The notes: generated from the letters alone by a model not told the origin. A DNA stretch of 64,000 bases from Thermoflexibacter ruber (GCF_900113045.1 NZ_FONY01000009.1:1-64000); one strand, 5' to 3'. Shown: positions 8,687 to 18,285, counted from the first letter of the stretch. Translations and numbers: made by a program.

Positions 8687-11428
8687 TTATATACTCAACC
8701 CCATTACTAAAATATCATCTATTTGCTTATATTTTTCATTTAACCAACCTCTTAGTACTTTTTCTAAGGTGCTATGCTGCTCTTGAGCAGAGAGATGGTG
8801 AATTTGGAAAAGTAATTCTCTGAATTGTTTAGACATAAATTTTCTACCTTCGTTACCGCCAAATTGGTCTTGAAAACCGTCTGAGTACAGGTAAATGGTA
8901 GTAGGCTTGTCCAAATTGATTTGATGTACAGAAAAAATCTGGTTTTTGTATGCCATAAAGCCTCCTCCAATAGGTCTTTTATCTCCTTTAATAAGGTGTA
9001 GTTGGTTTTCTTGTATATACACAAGAGGATGGATAGCTCCAGAGAAATACAGTATTTGCTTTTCTCGGTCTAAACAACAAAGGCTAATGTCCATGCCATC
9101 GCGAAGGGTTTGAGAGTGTTGTCCGTACTTACTCATTGCGGTATGCACCTCTTCGTTAAGTATTCGCAAAATATCTCCTGTGTTAATAATTTCTTGCTCT
9201 TTAACTATTTGATTGAGTTTGCTAATACCAATCATACTCATAAAGGCACCTGGTACACCATGACCTGTGCAGTCTGCTACTGCAAAAAAGCAATATCTCT
9301 TTTTGTTTTCAAAATCTTTGTGCGTGTTAAGATAGTCCACAGAGTATTCTCCGCTTTCTGCGACCCAGTAAAAATCTCCGCTTACTATATCGCGAGGCTG
9401 GTAAAAAATAAAATAGTCCAGCATTAACTCCTCAAGTTCCTCAGGAGTTGGGAGCATAGCTTCTTGGATACGTTTTGCATAGCGAATACTACTTTCTATC
9501 TCATTTTTTTTGTGTTCTATCTCTGCTTTTTGTAAAGAAATTTCTTGTGTACGTAGCAGTACTTTCTCCTCCAAACCCTCATTAGCTTCTTTAAGTTGTG
9601 TCTGCGTCGTGAGTAGTTCTGCATTAATTCGAGTTAGTTCAGTTTCTTTTATTTTTAAAGCCTTATTTATTTCTAAAGATTCAAAAAGCAACTGTTCTAT
9701 TTGCTTAGCTTGGCGTACTTGCTCAGTAATATCAAAACGCACGCTGATGTACTTGATAGGTAAGCCTTTTTCATCTAAAATAGGAGCAATAGTAGTATCT
9801 ACCCAATAGGCATTCCCATCTTTGGCTCTATTTTTAAGTATTCCCTTGAAAGTACCTCCATTTTTTATAGTTTTCCACATTTCTTGGAAGACTTCTTTGG
9901 GGGTATCAGGGTGTCTGACGATACTGTGCGGTTTGCCTATACACTCTTCTAAAGAGTATTTTGAAGTTTCGCAGAAGCGTCTGTTGGCATAAATAATAGT
10001 TCCGTAAAGGTCTGCTTCTGTAACGATAGCAGATTGATTAAGCACATTAATTCTTGCGGCAAGTTCATTTTTTATCTTTTCATTTTCTTTCATTTGCTTT
10101 TGTAAAGCCTCACCTTGTACTTGCAACTGCTCTGTTTTTTCTTCTGACTCTGCCAATAAATGTTCTACTCTCTCCAAATACTCCATGCGTTCAGTAACAT
10201 CAAACCTTACCCCAATATATCGGGTCACTCTTCCATTCGCATCTAAAACGGGCGCAATGTTGGTTTCTACCCAGTAAGCACTACCATCTTTGCGTTTATT
10301 TTTAAAGGTAGCATGAAAAACTTTTCCTGCTTTAATGGTCTGCCACATTTCTCGGAAAAGCTCTTTGGGCGTATCAGGGTGTCTAATAATATTATGTGGT
10401 TTGCCTATACATTCTTCTATACTATATTGAGACACCTCACAAAATTTCTCATTGGCATAGGTAATATTTCCAAAAATATCTGATTCTGTTACTAAAGCAG
10501 CAATATTGAGTACTTTATCTCTTGCGGCTAATTCATTTTTGATAAGTTCAGTCTGTTCCATTTTCTCTTTAAGTTGTTCTTGCACAGCCCGAATCTCCTC
10601 AAAATTCTGACGCAGTTCTTCTTCTTGGGCTCTAAGGTTTTCTGTAAGCATTTGCGATTCAGCGAGTAGCCGTGAGTTTTCTTGGTTTTGTTTTATTTCT
10701 ATGATGGTAGCCGCAATGCTCTCAGCAATTTTTTCTAAAAATGCTAATTGATAATCAGCCATTTTTTCTATAAATACACCCTCAACTACTCCAGCTAATT
10801 TATGGTTAAAGTATAAAGGCAAAATCACCACATTCTGAGGCTGGATATTCAAAAAGGCAGACTTGACTAAATATTTTTCTTGTGTTGTTTCTTGAATATT
10901 TTGGATAACGAGGGCTTGCTCTTTGTGAAGAATATGCCCGTATAAACCTTGCCTTACACTGATACGTTGGGGGAAAGACAAGTCAAAACCTAAAGAAGTA
11001 ATTAATTCTAATTCTTCTTTGGATTCGGTAGTAACAAAGAACCCTACTGCTGTCATGCCTGCATAACCGCACAAAAATTTAGTAAGCTTACTGCCTAAAT
11101 CAGTTAAATTCTCATCATGCTCGTGCAAAATATCCATTACTTGCGTAATGCCTTCTGTTTGCCAAGCAGCTTCTTGTTGCTTTCTATCCAAAGCATGCAA
11201 CTGCTTGGCATTGTTGCGAAAGTGTTTAAAAAGTCGCCCTACAGCAAAACTAATAAGTATGAAAGTTAAAATGTTGCTTACCAGAGAAATATGGGGTAAG
11301 TAATCCACAAAAAAACCTTGGTAGTGTAGCCAAAGTATAATAAGCGTAAGTAGCACATCTCCTACTAATAAAGTCCCTGCCAAAAACAACATTAAGAGAA
11401 GGCTATTTTTGTTAGTAATATACTTCAT
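8687..11428 (-). CDS. GAF-PAS-PAS-SpoIIE (PP2C) signalling phosphatase, membrane-anchored
   Basis: Sensor-phosphatase of 913 aa. Two transmembrane helices (about 10-65) are followed by a GAF domain (about 100-245), a coiled coil, two PAS domains with PAC segments (about 305-415 and 465-575), a second coiled coil, and a SpoIIE-type PP2C phosphatase (about 646-913). The two PAS domains are close duplicates (both have YSIEECIGKPH or YSLEECIGKPH, then RHPDTPKE). The phosphatase keeps DIVSGDFYW, VADCTGHGVPGAF and YSDGFQDQFGG, with the metal-binding aspartates. Such enzymes typically dephosphorylate STAS-type anti-anti-sigma factors, but none is nearby. The output domain closely matches those of the genes at 39850 and 53885. 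Confidence 0.92.
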   Translation of the reverse strand: MKYITNKNSLLLMLFLAGTLLVGDVLLTLIILWLHYQGFFVDYLPHISLVSNILTFILISFAVGRLFKHFRNNAKQLHALDRKQQEAAWQTEGITQVMDILHEHDENLTDLGSKLTKFLCGYAGMTAVGFFVTTESKEELELITSLGFDLSFPQRISVRQGLYGHILHKEQALVIQNIQETTQEKYLVKSAFLNIQPQNVVILPLYFNHKLAGVVEGVFIEKMADYQLAFLEKIAESIAATIIEIKQNQENSRLLAESQMLTENLRAQEEELRQNFEEIRAVQEQLKEKMEQTELIKNELAARDKVLNIAALVTESDIFGNITYANEKFCEVSQYSIEECIGKPHNIIRHPDTPKELFREMWQTIKAGKVFHATFKNKRKDGSAYWVETNIAPVLDANGRVTRYIGVRFDVTERMEYLERVEHLLAESEEKTEQLQVQGEALQKQMKENEKIKNELAARINVLNQSAIVTEADLYGTIIYANRRFCETSKYSLEECIGKPHSIVRHPDTPKEVFQEMWKTIKNGGTFKGILKNRAKDGNAYWVDTTIAPILDEKGLPIKYISVRFDITEQVRQAKQIEQLLFESLEINKALKIKETELTRINAELLTTQTQLKEANEGLEEKVLLRTQEISLQKAEIEHKKNEIESSIRYAKRIQEAMLPTPEELEELMLDYFIFYQPRDIVSGDFYWVAESGEYSVDYLNTHKDFENKKRYCFFAVADCTGHGVPGAFMSMIGISKLNQIVKEQEIINTGDILRILNEEVHTAMSKYGQHSQTLRDGMDISLCCLDREKQILYFSGAIHPLVYIQENQLHLIKGDKRPIGGGFMAYKNQIFSVHQINLDKPTTIYLYSDGFQDQFGGNEGRKFMSKQFRELLFQIHHLSAQEQHSTLEKVLRGWLNEKYKQIDDILVMGLSI

Positions 11429-11905
11429 TCAAAATAGTTTAGAATTTGATTACACATACTTAAAAAGGACATTTAATAAAGGTGTAATAATGTTGATAGT
11501 GTTAAAGATATAACGCTTTGTTGCTGTTAATAATATCTCGCAACAGTATGTTAGCATTACTTGTTGCCCTCTATACTATTCTTTACATGCAAAGATAACC
11601 TTTCCTACATAGACAGAACAATGATAAATATCACTATTTTATGCTCAAATCATCAGTACTTATGAAATAACTTTATCATTACTTGATTTTTATACTAAAA
11701 ACTTTGTAATTTTCTCTAAAATATGATAGCATTTCTTATTACATGATTAGGTTACATAACTGTTATGAATACATGAATTAAATTCTATTGGTGAATTTGT
11801 AGCCGTTATAGAACTAAGAATTTTATAAGAAAAGATTATTTATCATACATCTGAAAATATCACCCATATTTTAATCTTAAACATAATTTTCAAATTGCAA
11901 TTTCT
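11429..11905. other. 477-base gap without a gene
   Basis: Divergent upstream region of the SpoIIE gene (minus) and the M20 gene (plus). I find no open frame with coding character on either strand. Apart from a promoter-like site for the minus gene at 11590-11621, I see only A+T-rich sequence and no strong hairpin. Confidence 0.6.
11590..11621 (-). promoter_or_regulatory. Promoter of the GAF-PAS-SpoIIE gene
   Basis: The complement carries TATCTTTG (11590-11597), and 21 bases further upstream a TTG (11619-11621), matching the Bacteroidota promoter layout. Transcripts would have a leader of about 155 bases before the ATG at 11428. Confidence 0.45.
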
Positions 11906-13246
11906 ATGAAAATACCGAGCCTGATTTGTATCATCTTGCTGAGTGTCTTTTCCCCAAACTTCGCCCAAAAAGATATTTCCTCGCAAATCTCAGTCATCGC
12001 AGAGAAGGAATATCCACGTTTAGATGAACTTTATAAGTACCTACACGCCAATCCTGAACTATCCAACATGGAGAAAAATACCTCTGCCAGAGTAGCTAAA
12101 GAATTGAGAGAGGCAGGCTTTGAGGTAACTGAAAACGTAGGAGGCTATGGGGTAGTAGGTGTACTAAAAAATGGAGAAGGAAAAACCATCTTGGTCAGAG
12201 CGGACATGGACGGCTTACCTATCAAAGAGGAAACGGGCTTGCCCTATGCAAGTAAAATCACGACCAAAGACGACAAAGGTACAGACCAGCCCGCTATGCA
12301 CGCTTGCGGGCATGATATACACATAAGCGTGCTAATCGGTACTGCCAGAGCCATGAGCCAGCTCAAAAATCAGTGGAAAGGAACAATTGTGTTCATAGGA
12401 CAGCCTGCGGAGGAGAAAGTACAAGGGGCTTATGCCATGCTCAAAGACGGTCTTTATACACGCTTCCCGCGCCCCGATTATATACTTGGCTTGCACGCAA
12501 GTGCTTCTCTGCCTGCGGGAAAGGTAGGTTACTGTCCTGAATATGCTTTAGCAAATGTGAACTCCGTCAATATCACTGTCTATGGTGAGGGAGGACATGG
12601 AGCGTATCCGCATACTACCAAAGACCCCATAGTCCTTTCTGCTTACCTGATTACCCAGATACAGACCATTGTAAGTCGCCAAACTTCCCCGCTTGAGCCT
12701 TGTGTAGTTACCGTTGGTTCGATTCATGGAGGGAGCAAACACAATATTATTCCTAACGAAGTCAAGTTACAGCTTACACTTCGCTCTTATTCTGAAAAAG
12801 TACGCCAAAATACCATTGAAAGCATTAAACAAATATGTAAGGGGTTGGCTATAGCCGCAGGCTTGCCTGAAAGTAAGTTCCCCAAAGTAGAAATAGAGAA
12901 CGAAACAGGCTTTGCCCTATACAACAATCCTGAACTAACGGAAAAAGTAGTGAAATCTTTGAAAAGTGCTATTGGTGAAAATAATGTAGAGAAAGTTCCT
13001 CCCGTCATGGCGGCAGAAGATTTTGGAGAATTAGGTAAGGTAGAACCACCGATTCCTGTATGCCTGTATTGGTTAGGTACAGTGGCACAGGAAAAATACA
13101 ATGAGAGCCAAGCTACAGGTTTGCAACTGCCACCGTTGCACTCTTCCTTATACGCACCCTTGCCAGAGCCAAGCATCAAAACAGGAGTAAAAACCATGAC
13201 TAAGGCAGTCATAGACCTATTGGCAGATGGAAGCAAGAAAAAATAA
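11906..13246 (+). CDS. M20-family amidohydrolase/peptidase, secreted (hippurate or IAA-amino-acid hydrolase type)
   Basis: Zinc-dependent M20D-type hydrolase that cleaves amide bonds of N-acyl amino acids or short peptides. The signal peptide (MKIPSLICIILLSVFSPNFAQ) puts it in the periplasm or outside. Metal and catalytic motifs are present: RADMDGLPIKEETGL, HACGHDIHISVLIGTA, IGQPAEEKVQGA, GLHAS, and MAAEDFGEL near the C-terminus. The lid/dimerisation domain includes GEGGHGAYPH. At 446 aa with a signal sequence the length is normal. Its exact substrate cannot be told from sequence; the family is often annotated as amidohydrolase. It stands alone, followed by the MazEF pair after 250 bases. 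Confidence 0.92.
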   Translation: MKIPSLICIILLSVFSPNFAQKDISSQISVIAEKEYPRLDELYKYLHANPELSNMEKNTSARVAKELREAGFEVTENVGGYGVVGVLKNGEGKTILVRADMDGLPIKEETGLPYASKITTKDDKGTDQPAMHACGHDIHISVLIGTARAMSQLKNQWKGTIVFIGQPAEEKVQGAYAMLKDGLYTRFPRPDYILGLHASASLPAGKVGYCPEYALANVNSVNITVYGEGGHGAYPHTTKDPIVLSAYLITQIQTIVSRQTSPLEPCVVTVGSIHGGSKHNIIPNEVKLQLTLRSYSEKVRQNTIESIKQICKGLAIAAGLPESKFPKVEIENETGFALYNNPELTEKVVKSLKSAIGENNVEKVPPVMAAEDFGELGKVEPPIPVCLYWLGTVAQEKYNESQATGLQLPPLHSSLYAPLPEPSIKTGVKTMTKAVIDLLADGSKKK

Positions 13247-13499
13247 AATCTTAGAAAAAATTTTGCACCTATTTTCAACTATCTTCGTTTAACTAATGGG
13301 CTTCTTTCAAAAAAATTATTTATTAGCAAATGTTTGAAAGGTAGATTTTATAGATTAAATCTGCGTTTTATTGACTGGCTTACATATATTTTGGATATGG
13401 AATTAAGTCTGATAAATTTCCTTATCAAAGGAAAAGAGTAAGGAGTTGAAACTAAGATGGCAGTAAATACGTTGTAATTACAAAAACATCTAAATCTCG

Positions 13500-13742
13500 A
13501 TGACTATGCAAGTTTCAGTAGTACAAATTGGTAATTCAAAAGGTATTCGCCTTAGTAAGACCTTATTAGAGAAATATCATATCACTGATAAGGTTGAGCT
13601 TATTTTAGAAAATGACCATATTGTTTTAAAAGCGATTGCCGAGCCGCGAAAAAATTGGGAAGAAGCATTTGCAGAAATGCACCAAAACGGTGATGATAAA
13701 TTATTGATAGACAGTGTTTTTGAGGACGAGAATTGGGACTAA
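13500..13742 (+). CDS. MazE-like antitoxin (AbrB/SpoVT fold)
   Basis: An 80-aa protein with an N-terminal swapped-hairpin DNA-binding domain of the MazE/AbrB type (VVQIGNSKGIRLSKTLLEKY, then KVELILENDHIVLKA). Its acidic, probably disordered tail (residues about 55-80, ending DSVFEDENWD) is of the sort that wraps around MazF. The adjacent toxin gene starts four bases after its stop, so the two form an operon. Typically the antitoxin and the complex repress their own promoter; I found no clear operator palindrome in the 250 bases upstream. Start at 13500 or the Met at 13506 (MQVSVVQ) are both possible. Confidence 0.88.
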   Translation: MTMQVSVVQIGNSKGIRLSKTLLEKYHITDKVELILENDHIVLKAIAEPRKNWEEAFAEMHQNGDDKLLIDSVFEDENWD

Positions 13743-13745
13743 GTA

Positions 13746-14072
13746 ATGATGACTTATTTACAGTATGAAATTGTTGTTGTCAATTTAGACCCAACAATAG
13801 GTAGCGAAATTAAGAAGAAACGTCCTTGCCTAATTGTTTCTCCCAATGAGATGAATAAGCACTTAGCAACTATTATTGTTTGTCCAATTACTTCACAATC
13901 AAAAAACTATCCGACAAGAGTAAGTTTTAACTTAGACGGGCAGAAAAATTGGATAGTCATAGACCAAATTCGCACCATAGACAAGAGTCGAGTAACGAAA
14001 GCAATTGGCAATTTAGATGAGGAAACGACAGAACAAGTAAAAGCTGTTATTAAAGAAACTTTTGTAGATTAA
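13746..14072 (+). CDS. MazF-like mRNA interferase toxin (PemK/MazF family)
   Basis: A 108-aa endoribonuclease toxin of the MazF/PemK family, expected to cut mRNA at short specific sequences when not bound by MazE. Core motifs are visible: GSEIKKKRPCLIVSP and IIVCPITSQ, whose R26 and T49 correspond to the catalytic Arg and Thr of the family (numbered 25 and 48 if M2 is the start). WIVIDQIRTIDKSRV and the C-terminal helix follow. It is intact with no frameshift. Cleavage specificity cannot be predicted. It follows its antitoxin directly, and both have ordinary base composition, so recent transfer is not evident. Confidence 0.92.
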   Translation: MMTYLQYEIVVVNLDPTIGSEIKKKRPCLIVSPNEMNKHLATIIVCPITSQSKNYPTRVSFNLDGQKNWIVIDQIRTIDKSRVTKAIGNLDEETTEQVKAVIKETFVD

Positions 14073-14122
14073 AAAAATAGCAAAAGGATTGACTTAACAA
14101 AAAATCATTTTAAATTTATTAC

Positions 14123-14136
14123 AATAACTCATAACT
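14123..14136. repeat. Two 7-base tandem units (AATAACT, CATAACT)
   Basis: Two tandem heptamers immediately before the start of the DUF697-SHOCT gene at 14142. They match the minus-strand form of the AGTTATN units seen at 35276-35296. They are too few to carry weight alone and are listed because of the wider pattern. Confidence 0.35.
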
Positions 14137-14141
14137 CCAAC

Positions 14142-14861
14142 ATGATAGACTACATTTTTGGCAAAATCAAAGAAAAATTTGAAGATATAGCCAATGAAAT
14201 TAATCAAAATAAAAGAGCCAAAGCAGATAAAATCGTACAGAATAGCGTACTTTGGACAATAGGAGCAGGTTTTATTCCTATTCCTATCGCAGATATGGTC
14301 GCTGTTACTGCTATCCAAGTAGATATGATTAAAAAAATAGGAGAGGTTTACGAAATGAAATCCTCAGAGGCAAATCTCAAATCTTGGATTTCTACCCTTT
14401 CAGGTAGCGTTATTTCTCGCTTTGGGGCTGATGCGATAAAGTTTATTCCGGGCATAGGCACTGTGATTGGGGGAATCAGTGTGGCGGTTTTATCAGGAGC
14501 ATCTACTTATGCAGTAGGGCAGGTTTTCATAGAGCATTTTGAAAATGGAGGCGATTTCACCAATTTCGAAGTAGATAAATTTGTAGATTTCTATAAAAAG
14601 CAATTTGAAAGAGGCAAGGCATTTGTAGAGGACTTGCAAAAGAAAAAAGACAACAGCGAGGAAGTTCCCTTTGAGGAGGTCAAAGACGAAAGCAAAACTA
14701 CTACCTCCGAGCAACCTCCTAAATCTGCTACTAACAGTACCTCCTCGCCTAACGATGAGATAGTAAGGCGTTTGAAAGAACTTTCAGAGCTTCGCCAGCA
14801 AGGCATCATCACCGAAGATGAGTTTAAAATGTTGAAAGAAAGACTGTTGAAAGAAGTGTAA
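14142..14861 (+). CDS. DUF697-like membrane protein with C-terminal SHOCT domain
   Basis: A 239-aa protein of unknown function. Residues about 25-130 match the DUF697 pattern, with two hydrophobic segments (around VLWTIGAGFIPIPIADMVAV and KFIPGIGTVIGGISVAVLSG) that are likely membrane-inserted. A linker rich in Lys, Glu, Ser and Thr follows (150-205). The last 32 residues form a SHOCT domain (RLKELSELRQQGIITEDEF), a short helical pair common at protein ends in stress or envelope proteins. It lies 70 bases after MazF but probably has its own start. A strong terminator follows it. Related proteins have been proposed to sense or remodel membranes; that is inference. Confidence 0.7.
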   Translation: MIDYIFGKIKEKFEDIANEINQNKRAKADKIVQNSVLWTIGAGFIPIPIADMVAVTAIQVDMIKKIGEVYEMKSSEANLKSWISTLSGSVISRFGADAIKFIPGIGTVIGGISVAVLSGASTYAVGQVFIEHFENGGDFTNFEVDKFVDFYKKQFERGKAFVEDLQKKKDNSEEVPFEEVKDESKTTTSEQPPKSATNSTSSPNDEIVRRLKELSELRQQGIITEDEFKMLKERLLKEV

Positions 14862-14897
14862 AAATGATATTAAGCTGATTTTAACTACTAAATTCAT

Positions 14898-14938
14898 AAA
14901 CAAAAGAGGCTAACTTTTTCAAGTAGCCTCTTTTGTTT
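14898..14938. terminator. Bidirectional terminator
   Basis: Perfect 15-base stem (14898-14912 with 14924-14938, core AAAAGAGGCTA/TAGCCTCTTTT) with an 11-base loop. The A-rich and T-rich flanks let it work in both directions, between the convergent DUF697-SHOCT and kinase genes. Confidence 0.85.
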
Positions 14939-14964
14939 GACTTTGATATGAGTTGTTTTAACTT

Positions 14965-17139
14965 TCACCAAATTTCCTCAAAATACTGATTATAGACAAA
15001 TTTGGTCTTAGTATTCGCCAGTGGAACAGGCTCATATTTGCCTTTGTAATTGCGGCGAACTACCTCTAAGATGTCTATTTGCCACTTGTCCAATGCTCTA
15101 TCCTGTTCGTTTCCATACAAAGTTTTAAATTCGTAGGAATTGACGGTAGGATTGGTAAAAATTTTGGTATAGAGTGTCTTATCTTCTCTAAGAATAGAAA
15201 ATTTCCACTTGCTAACTTTATAAGCGGCATCGGCATTGTAGTAGGCGGAAAAATTAGTATGAGGAGCTGCACTGATGCTTAGAAAAGGACTTTCAAACTT
15301 GTCTTTCCAAAACGGGGTAATATTAATCTTGGGAAGAGGAGGCTGTACTACCTCAAAATCAATTACCTCTACTATCATTCCTCTGTTTTTTAACTTAAAA
15401 GTTACTTTCTCAGCGCGGGGAATAAGCGTAACTCTTCCTTTTTGTGCTTTTTCTATGAGTTCTGCTCCCTCTACCTCATAGCTTGGTTGGAAGTGATGCC
15501 CTAAATCATGAGCAGAGATAAATAGCTCATTGGCACAGTTGGCATAAAGATAATTAGGTAACTTTTTGATTTTGAGTTTTATATCAAAATAAGAGGCTAT
15601 TTCCCCGCTTTCTACGGCATGGGCAAATACGGCATCGGCTCGCCTTGCCAAAGTTAAGCTATCATAGGGAATTTCTTGGAGGGCATAGTCGTACTGACTA
15701 ACCGCCTCTACATATTTTCTTTCTGAAAAGAGTTTTTCCCCAACTTTCAGGAACTTTTGCTTTTTTAAAATTCGCAATTTCCCATCGGCAAATCTGTCTT
15801 TGGGTTTGTATCTCAGTGCATAGGCAAAAGAGGAGATAGCACTTTCCGCATCGTCTTTTTCTAAGAAATGAATAGCTTTTTTCACAAAAATCTCATACTG
15901 CCTTTGGTTTTCTACCTCTCGTATTTCTTGGATTTTCTGAGAAATGTAAGTTGCCGAAGTACCTATCAAACCGCCTGCAAAAAGCAAAAACAGCATGATG
16001 AACTCAGGAGTAATACGTTCTTGGATTTGCACAAATTTTTTCCACCAAGAAACTTTCCTACCTTGAAAAGGCAGTTGTCTTTTATGCTTTTTCCGAGAAA
16101 ATGTAATCCAACTTTTCTTCTTATCTACTTGTTTATCAACTTTTTCTTTAACAATAATCAGCTTTTTCTTAGGTTTTTCTTCTTCTATTTTGGGAGCATT
16201 CAAAACCATGCGAGCATAAGGCAATAAGGCTTCGCACCAATCCATAGCTGTAGGTCTGTCCTCTGGCTTAGTATTGGTATCAAAACATTTTCTAAATAAG
16301 AGCTGGATTTCTAAGTCGCTCTGCAAGAATCTTTTATGCGGAGGTGGTACCACTTCAAAATGCTCGCTTTTAGTAAACGGAAACAAGCCGTGCTGAATCA
16401 ACTGCTCTACATTGTTACAATTTTCGTAAGGTGGCTTACAAGTACCCGTAAAAGGGTGAATGCCAAAAAGAAGTTTGTAAATATTTACTGCCAAGCTAAA
16501 CCTGTCCCAACTCTCAGGGATTAAATCCTTGTCTATTTTCAGGCTCTCGGAAGGAGAAAACTCAGGTGTATGGGCAGAGGCAGGGTACAAAACTTTTTCA
16601 TTCTCAACTATTTCAATAGAGTCCATGTCTATCAAAGCAATTTTTCCGTTCGCCTGCACTATTACGTTATCAGGTTTTAAATCTACCATGACATACTTAC
16701 CCGTTTTGTGGAGTTGGACTACCGCTACTGCCAAGTTAAAAGCCAATTTTAATCGCCAAAAATAGGCTTCTTTGTACTTAAAATCATATTTTTGAAAATC
16801 CTTCCCTATGCTTTTAGCCACCTTGCTCCCACACAAATATTCTAACTTTACCCCGTAAGCCATATTCATGGTATAGCCGACAAACTTTCCTTCCTCATAC
16901 ACCAAATCTTTTACCCAAACTATGGCGTTGCTTGCATTACTTAGGTAAGCTGGGGGGTGAGCGAGCATATATTGTATTTTTGCCTCTCGTTCTGCGGTGC
17001 GTTTAGAGGGCTTAAAAATTTTAACAATTTGCTTAGAAAAATTTTTTGGGGAAGTAATGTTATATACTTCTCCCTCGCCCCCACTTGCAAACGGCTTGGA
17101 GGCGATTTGGATTGGCACATTTTTATCGGTAATTAGCAT
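14965..17139 (-). CDS. YegI-like Ser/Thr protein kinase with transmembrane and TPR regions
   Basis: Protein kinase of 724 aa. The kinase domain (about 1-310) has a glycine-rich loop (ASGGEGEVY), an ATP-binding Lys in QIVKIFK, catalytic loop YVMVDLKPDN (an HRD variant without His) and DMD in place of DFG (IALIDMDSIEIV). These variants are typical of the YegI/helix-hairpin-helix kinase group. A basic linker, one transmembrane helix (about 377-398), TPR-like helices (about 410-510) and a beta-rich C-terminal domain follow. In other genomes such kinases sit with a PP2C phosphatase and a von Willebrand factor A (vWA) protein; here neither is adjacent. Terminators and a divergent radical SAM gene isolate it. 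A TATATTTG box at 17177-17184 may be its promoter. Confidence 0.85.
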   Translation of the reverse strand: MLITDKNVPIQIASKPFASGGEGEVYNITSPKNFSKQIVKIFKPSKRTAEREAKIQYMLAHPPAYLSNASNAIVWVKDLVYEEGKFVGYTMNMAYGVKLEYLCGSKVAKSIGKDFQKYDFKYKEAYFWRLKLAFNLAVAVVQLHKTGKYVMVDLKPDNVIVQANGKIALIDMDSIEIVENEKVLYPASAHTPEFSPSESLKIDKDLIPESWDRFSLAVNIYKLLFGIHPFTGTCKPPYENCNNVEQLIQHGLFPFTKSEHFEVVPPPHKRFLQSDLEIQLLFRKCFDTNTKPEDRPTAMDWCEALLPYARMVLNAPKIEEEKPKKKLIIVKEKVDKQVDKKKSWITFSRKKHKRQLPFQGRKVSWWKKFVQIQERITPEFIMLFLLFAGGLIGTSATYISQKIQEIREVENQRQYEIFVKKAIHFLEKDDAESAISSFAYALRYKPKDRFADGKLRILKKQKFLKVGEKLFSERKYVEAVSQYDYALQEIPYDSLTLARRADAVFAHAVESGEIASYFDIKLKIKKLPNYLYANCANELFISAHDLGHHFQPSYEVEGAELIEKAQKGRVTLIPRAEKVTFKLKNRGMIVEVIDFEVVQPPLPKINITPFWKDKFESPFLSISAAPHTNFSAYYNADAAYKVSKWKFSILREDKTLYTKIFTNPTVNSYEFKTLYGNEQDRALDKWQIDILEVVRRNYKGKYEPVPLANTKTKFVYNQYFEEIW

Positions 17140-17245
17140 GGAGGAATGGGTAGTTAAGAGATTTTAGCTTTATTACCAAATATACGAAAAATGATTCTGA
17201 CAGTTCCTCAAAAAAGTATAATAATTTTGATAAAATTTTACGCTA

Positions 17246-18268
17246 ATGCTTTTTAAAATATACGATGCTTTCAACTTGTTTTCAAAACTCACTTTCAAAA
17301 AAAGCCTCAATGCTTTTCAAATATTGGCTTCTTATTGGTATTCAAAAATGTTAAAAAAACCGAATCTCAAAGGTTTACCTATAAGTTTAGCTATAGAGCC
17401 TACTACTTCTTGCAACCTTCGCTGTCCCGAATGTCCAAGTGGTTTGCGGTCTTTTACCCGCCCAACCGGAATGTTGCAAGAAGATTTGTTTAAAAAAGTT
17501 ATAGACGAACTCCAAGATACCTTGATTTATTTGACTTTTTATTTCCAAGGCGAGCCATACCTACACCCTCGTTTTACGGAATTGGTCAGATATGCCACAG
17601 AAAGAGGAATCTATACGGCAACTTCTACCAATGCTCATTTTTTGAATGAGGAAAATGCCAAAAAAACGATTCTTTCAGGTTTGGACAGACTCATTATCTC
17701 GATTGATGGCACAACGCAAGAAACTTATGAAGCCTATCGGGTAGGTGGGAAACTTTCCAAAGTGATAGAAGGGACAAAAAATATCATCGCTTGGAAGAAA
17801 AAATTGCGTTCTAAGACGCCTTATGTTATTTTCCAATTTTTAGTAGTTAGACCTAATGAGCACCAAATCAACGAAGTACAGCAGTTAGGCAAAGAGTTAG
17901 GGGTAGATGAGGTAAAACTCAAAACTGCCCAAATCTATGACTATGAGCATGGCTCGCCGCTTATTCCCACTCTGCCCCAGTACGCTCGCTACCAACAAAC
18001 AAAAGACGGAAAATATGTCATTAAAAGTAGCATGGCAAATTCTTGTTGGCGAATGTGGCACTCTTGCGTTATTACTTGGAATGGGGCAGTAGTTCCCTGT
18101 TGCTTTGACAAAGATGCTCATTACCAACTTGGGCAAGTGGAGCATCTGAGTTTTAAAGCAATATGGCAAGGAGCAGCCTACAAAAATTTCAGAAAAATGC
18201 TTTTAAAATCTCGCTCGGAAATAGAAATTTGTAAGAACTGCACCGAAGGCACAAAAGTTTGGGCATAA
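17246..18268 (+). CDS. Radical SAM protein with SPASM-type C-terminal cysteines
   Basis: A 340-aa radical S-adenosylmethionine enzyme. The [4Fe-4S]-AdoMet motif is C56-N-L-R-C60-P-E-C63, within a TIM-barrel showing FQGEPYLHP and LIISIDGTTQETYEAYR. C-terminal cysteines (CWRMWHSC, VPCCFDKD, ICKNC) form an auxiliary-cluster SPASM region. Members modify peptides or small metabolites; no precursor peptide or partner enzyme is visible next to it, so the substrate is unknown. The similar spacing to sugar-related or peptide-maturation enzymes cannot discriminate. The start is close to a TAATTTTG box at 17222-17229. tRNA-Cys follows after about 64 bases with its own promoter. Confidence 0.9.
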   Translation: MLFKIYDAFNLFSKLTFKKSLNAFQILASYWYSKMLKKPNLKGLPISLAIEPTTSCNLRCPECPSGLRSFTRPTGMLQEDLFKKVIDELQDTLIYLTFYFQGEPYLHPRFTELVRYATERGIYTATSTNAHFLNEENAKKTILSGLDRLIISIDGTTQETYEAYRVGGKLSKVIEGTKNIIAWKKKLRSKTPYVIFQFLVVRPNEHQINEVQQLGKELGVDEVKLKTAQIYDYEHGSPLIPTLPQYARYQQTKDGKYVIKSSMANSCWRMWHSCVITWNGAVVPCCFDKDAHYQLGQVEHLSFKAIWQGAAYKNFRKMLLKSRSEIEICKNCTEGTKVWA

Positions 18269-18285
18269 GAAAAACCCTAAAAACA

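Noticed and set aside
11429-11905. Small gene in the gap before the M20 gene
   Set aside because: Stop codons are dense in all frames and no coding signal is visible.
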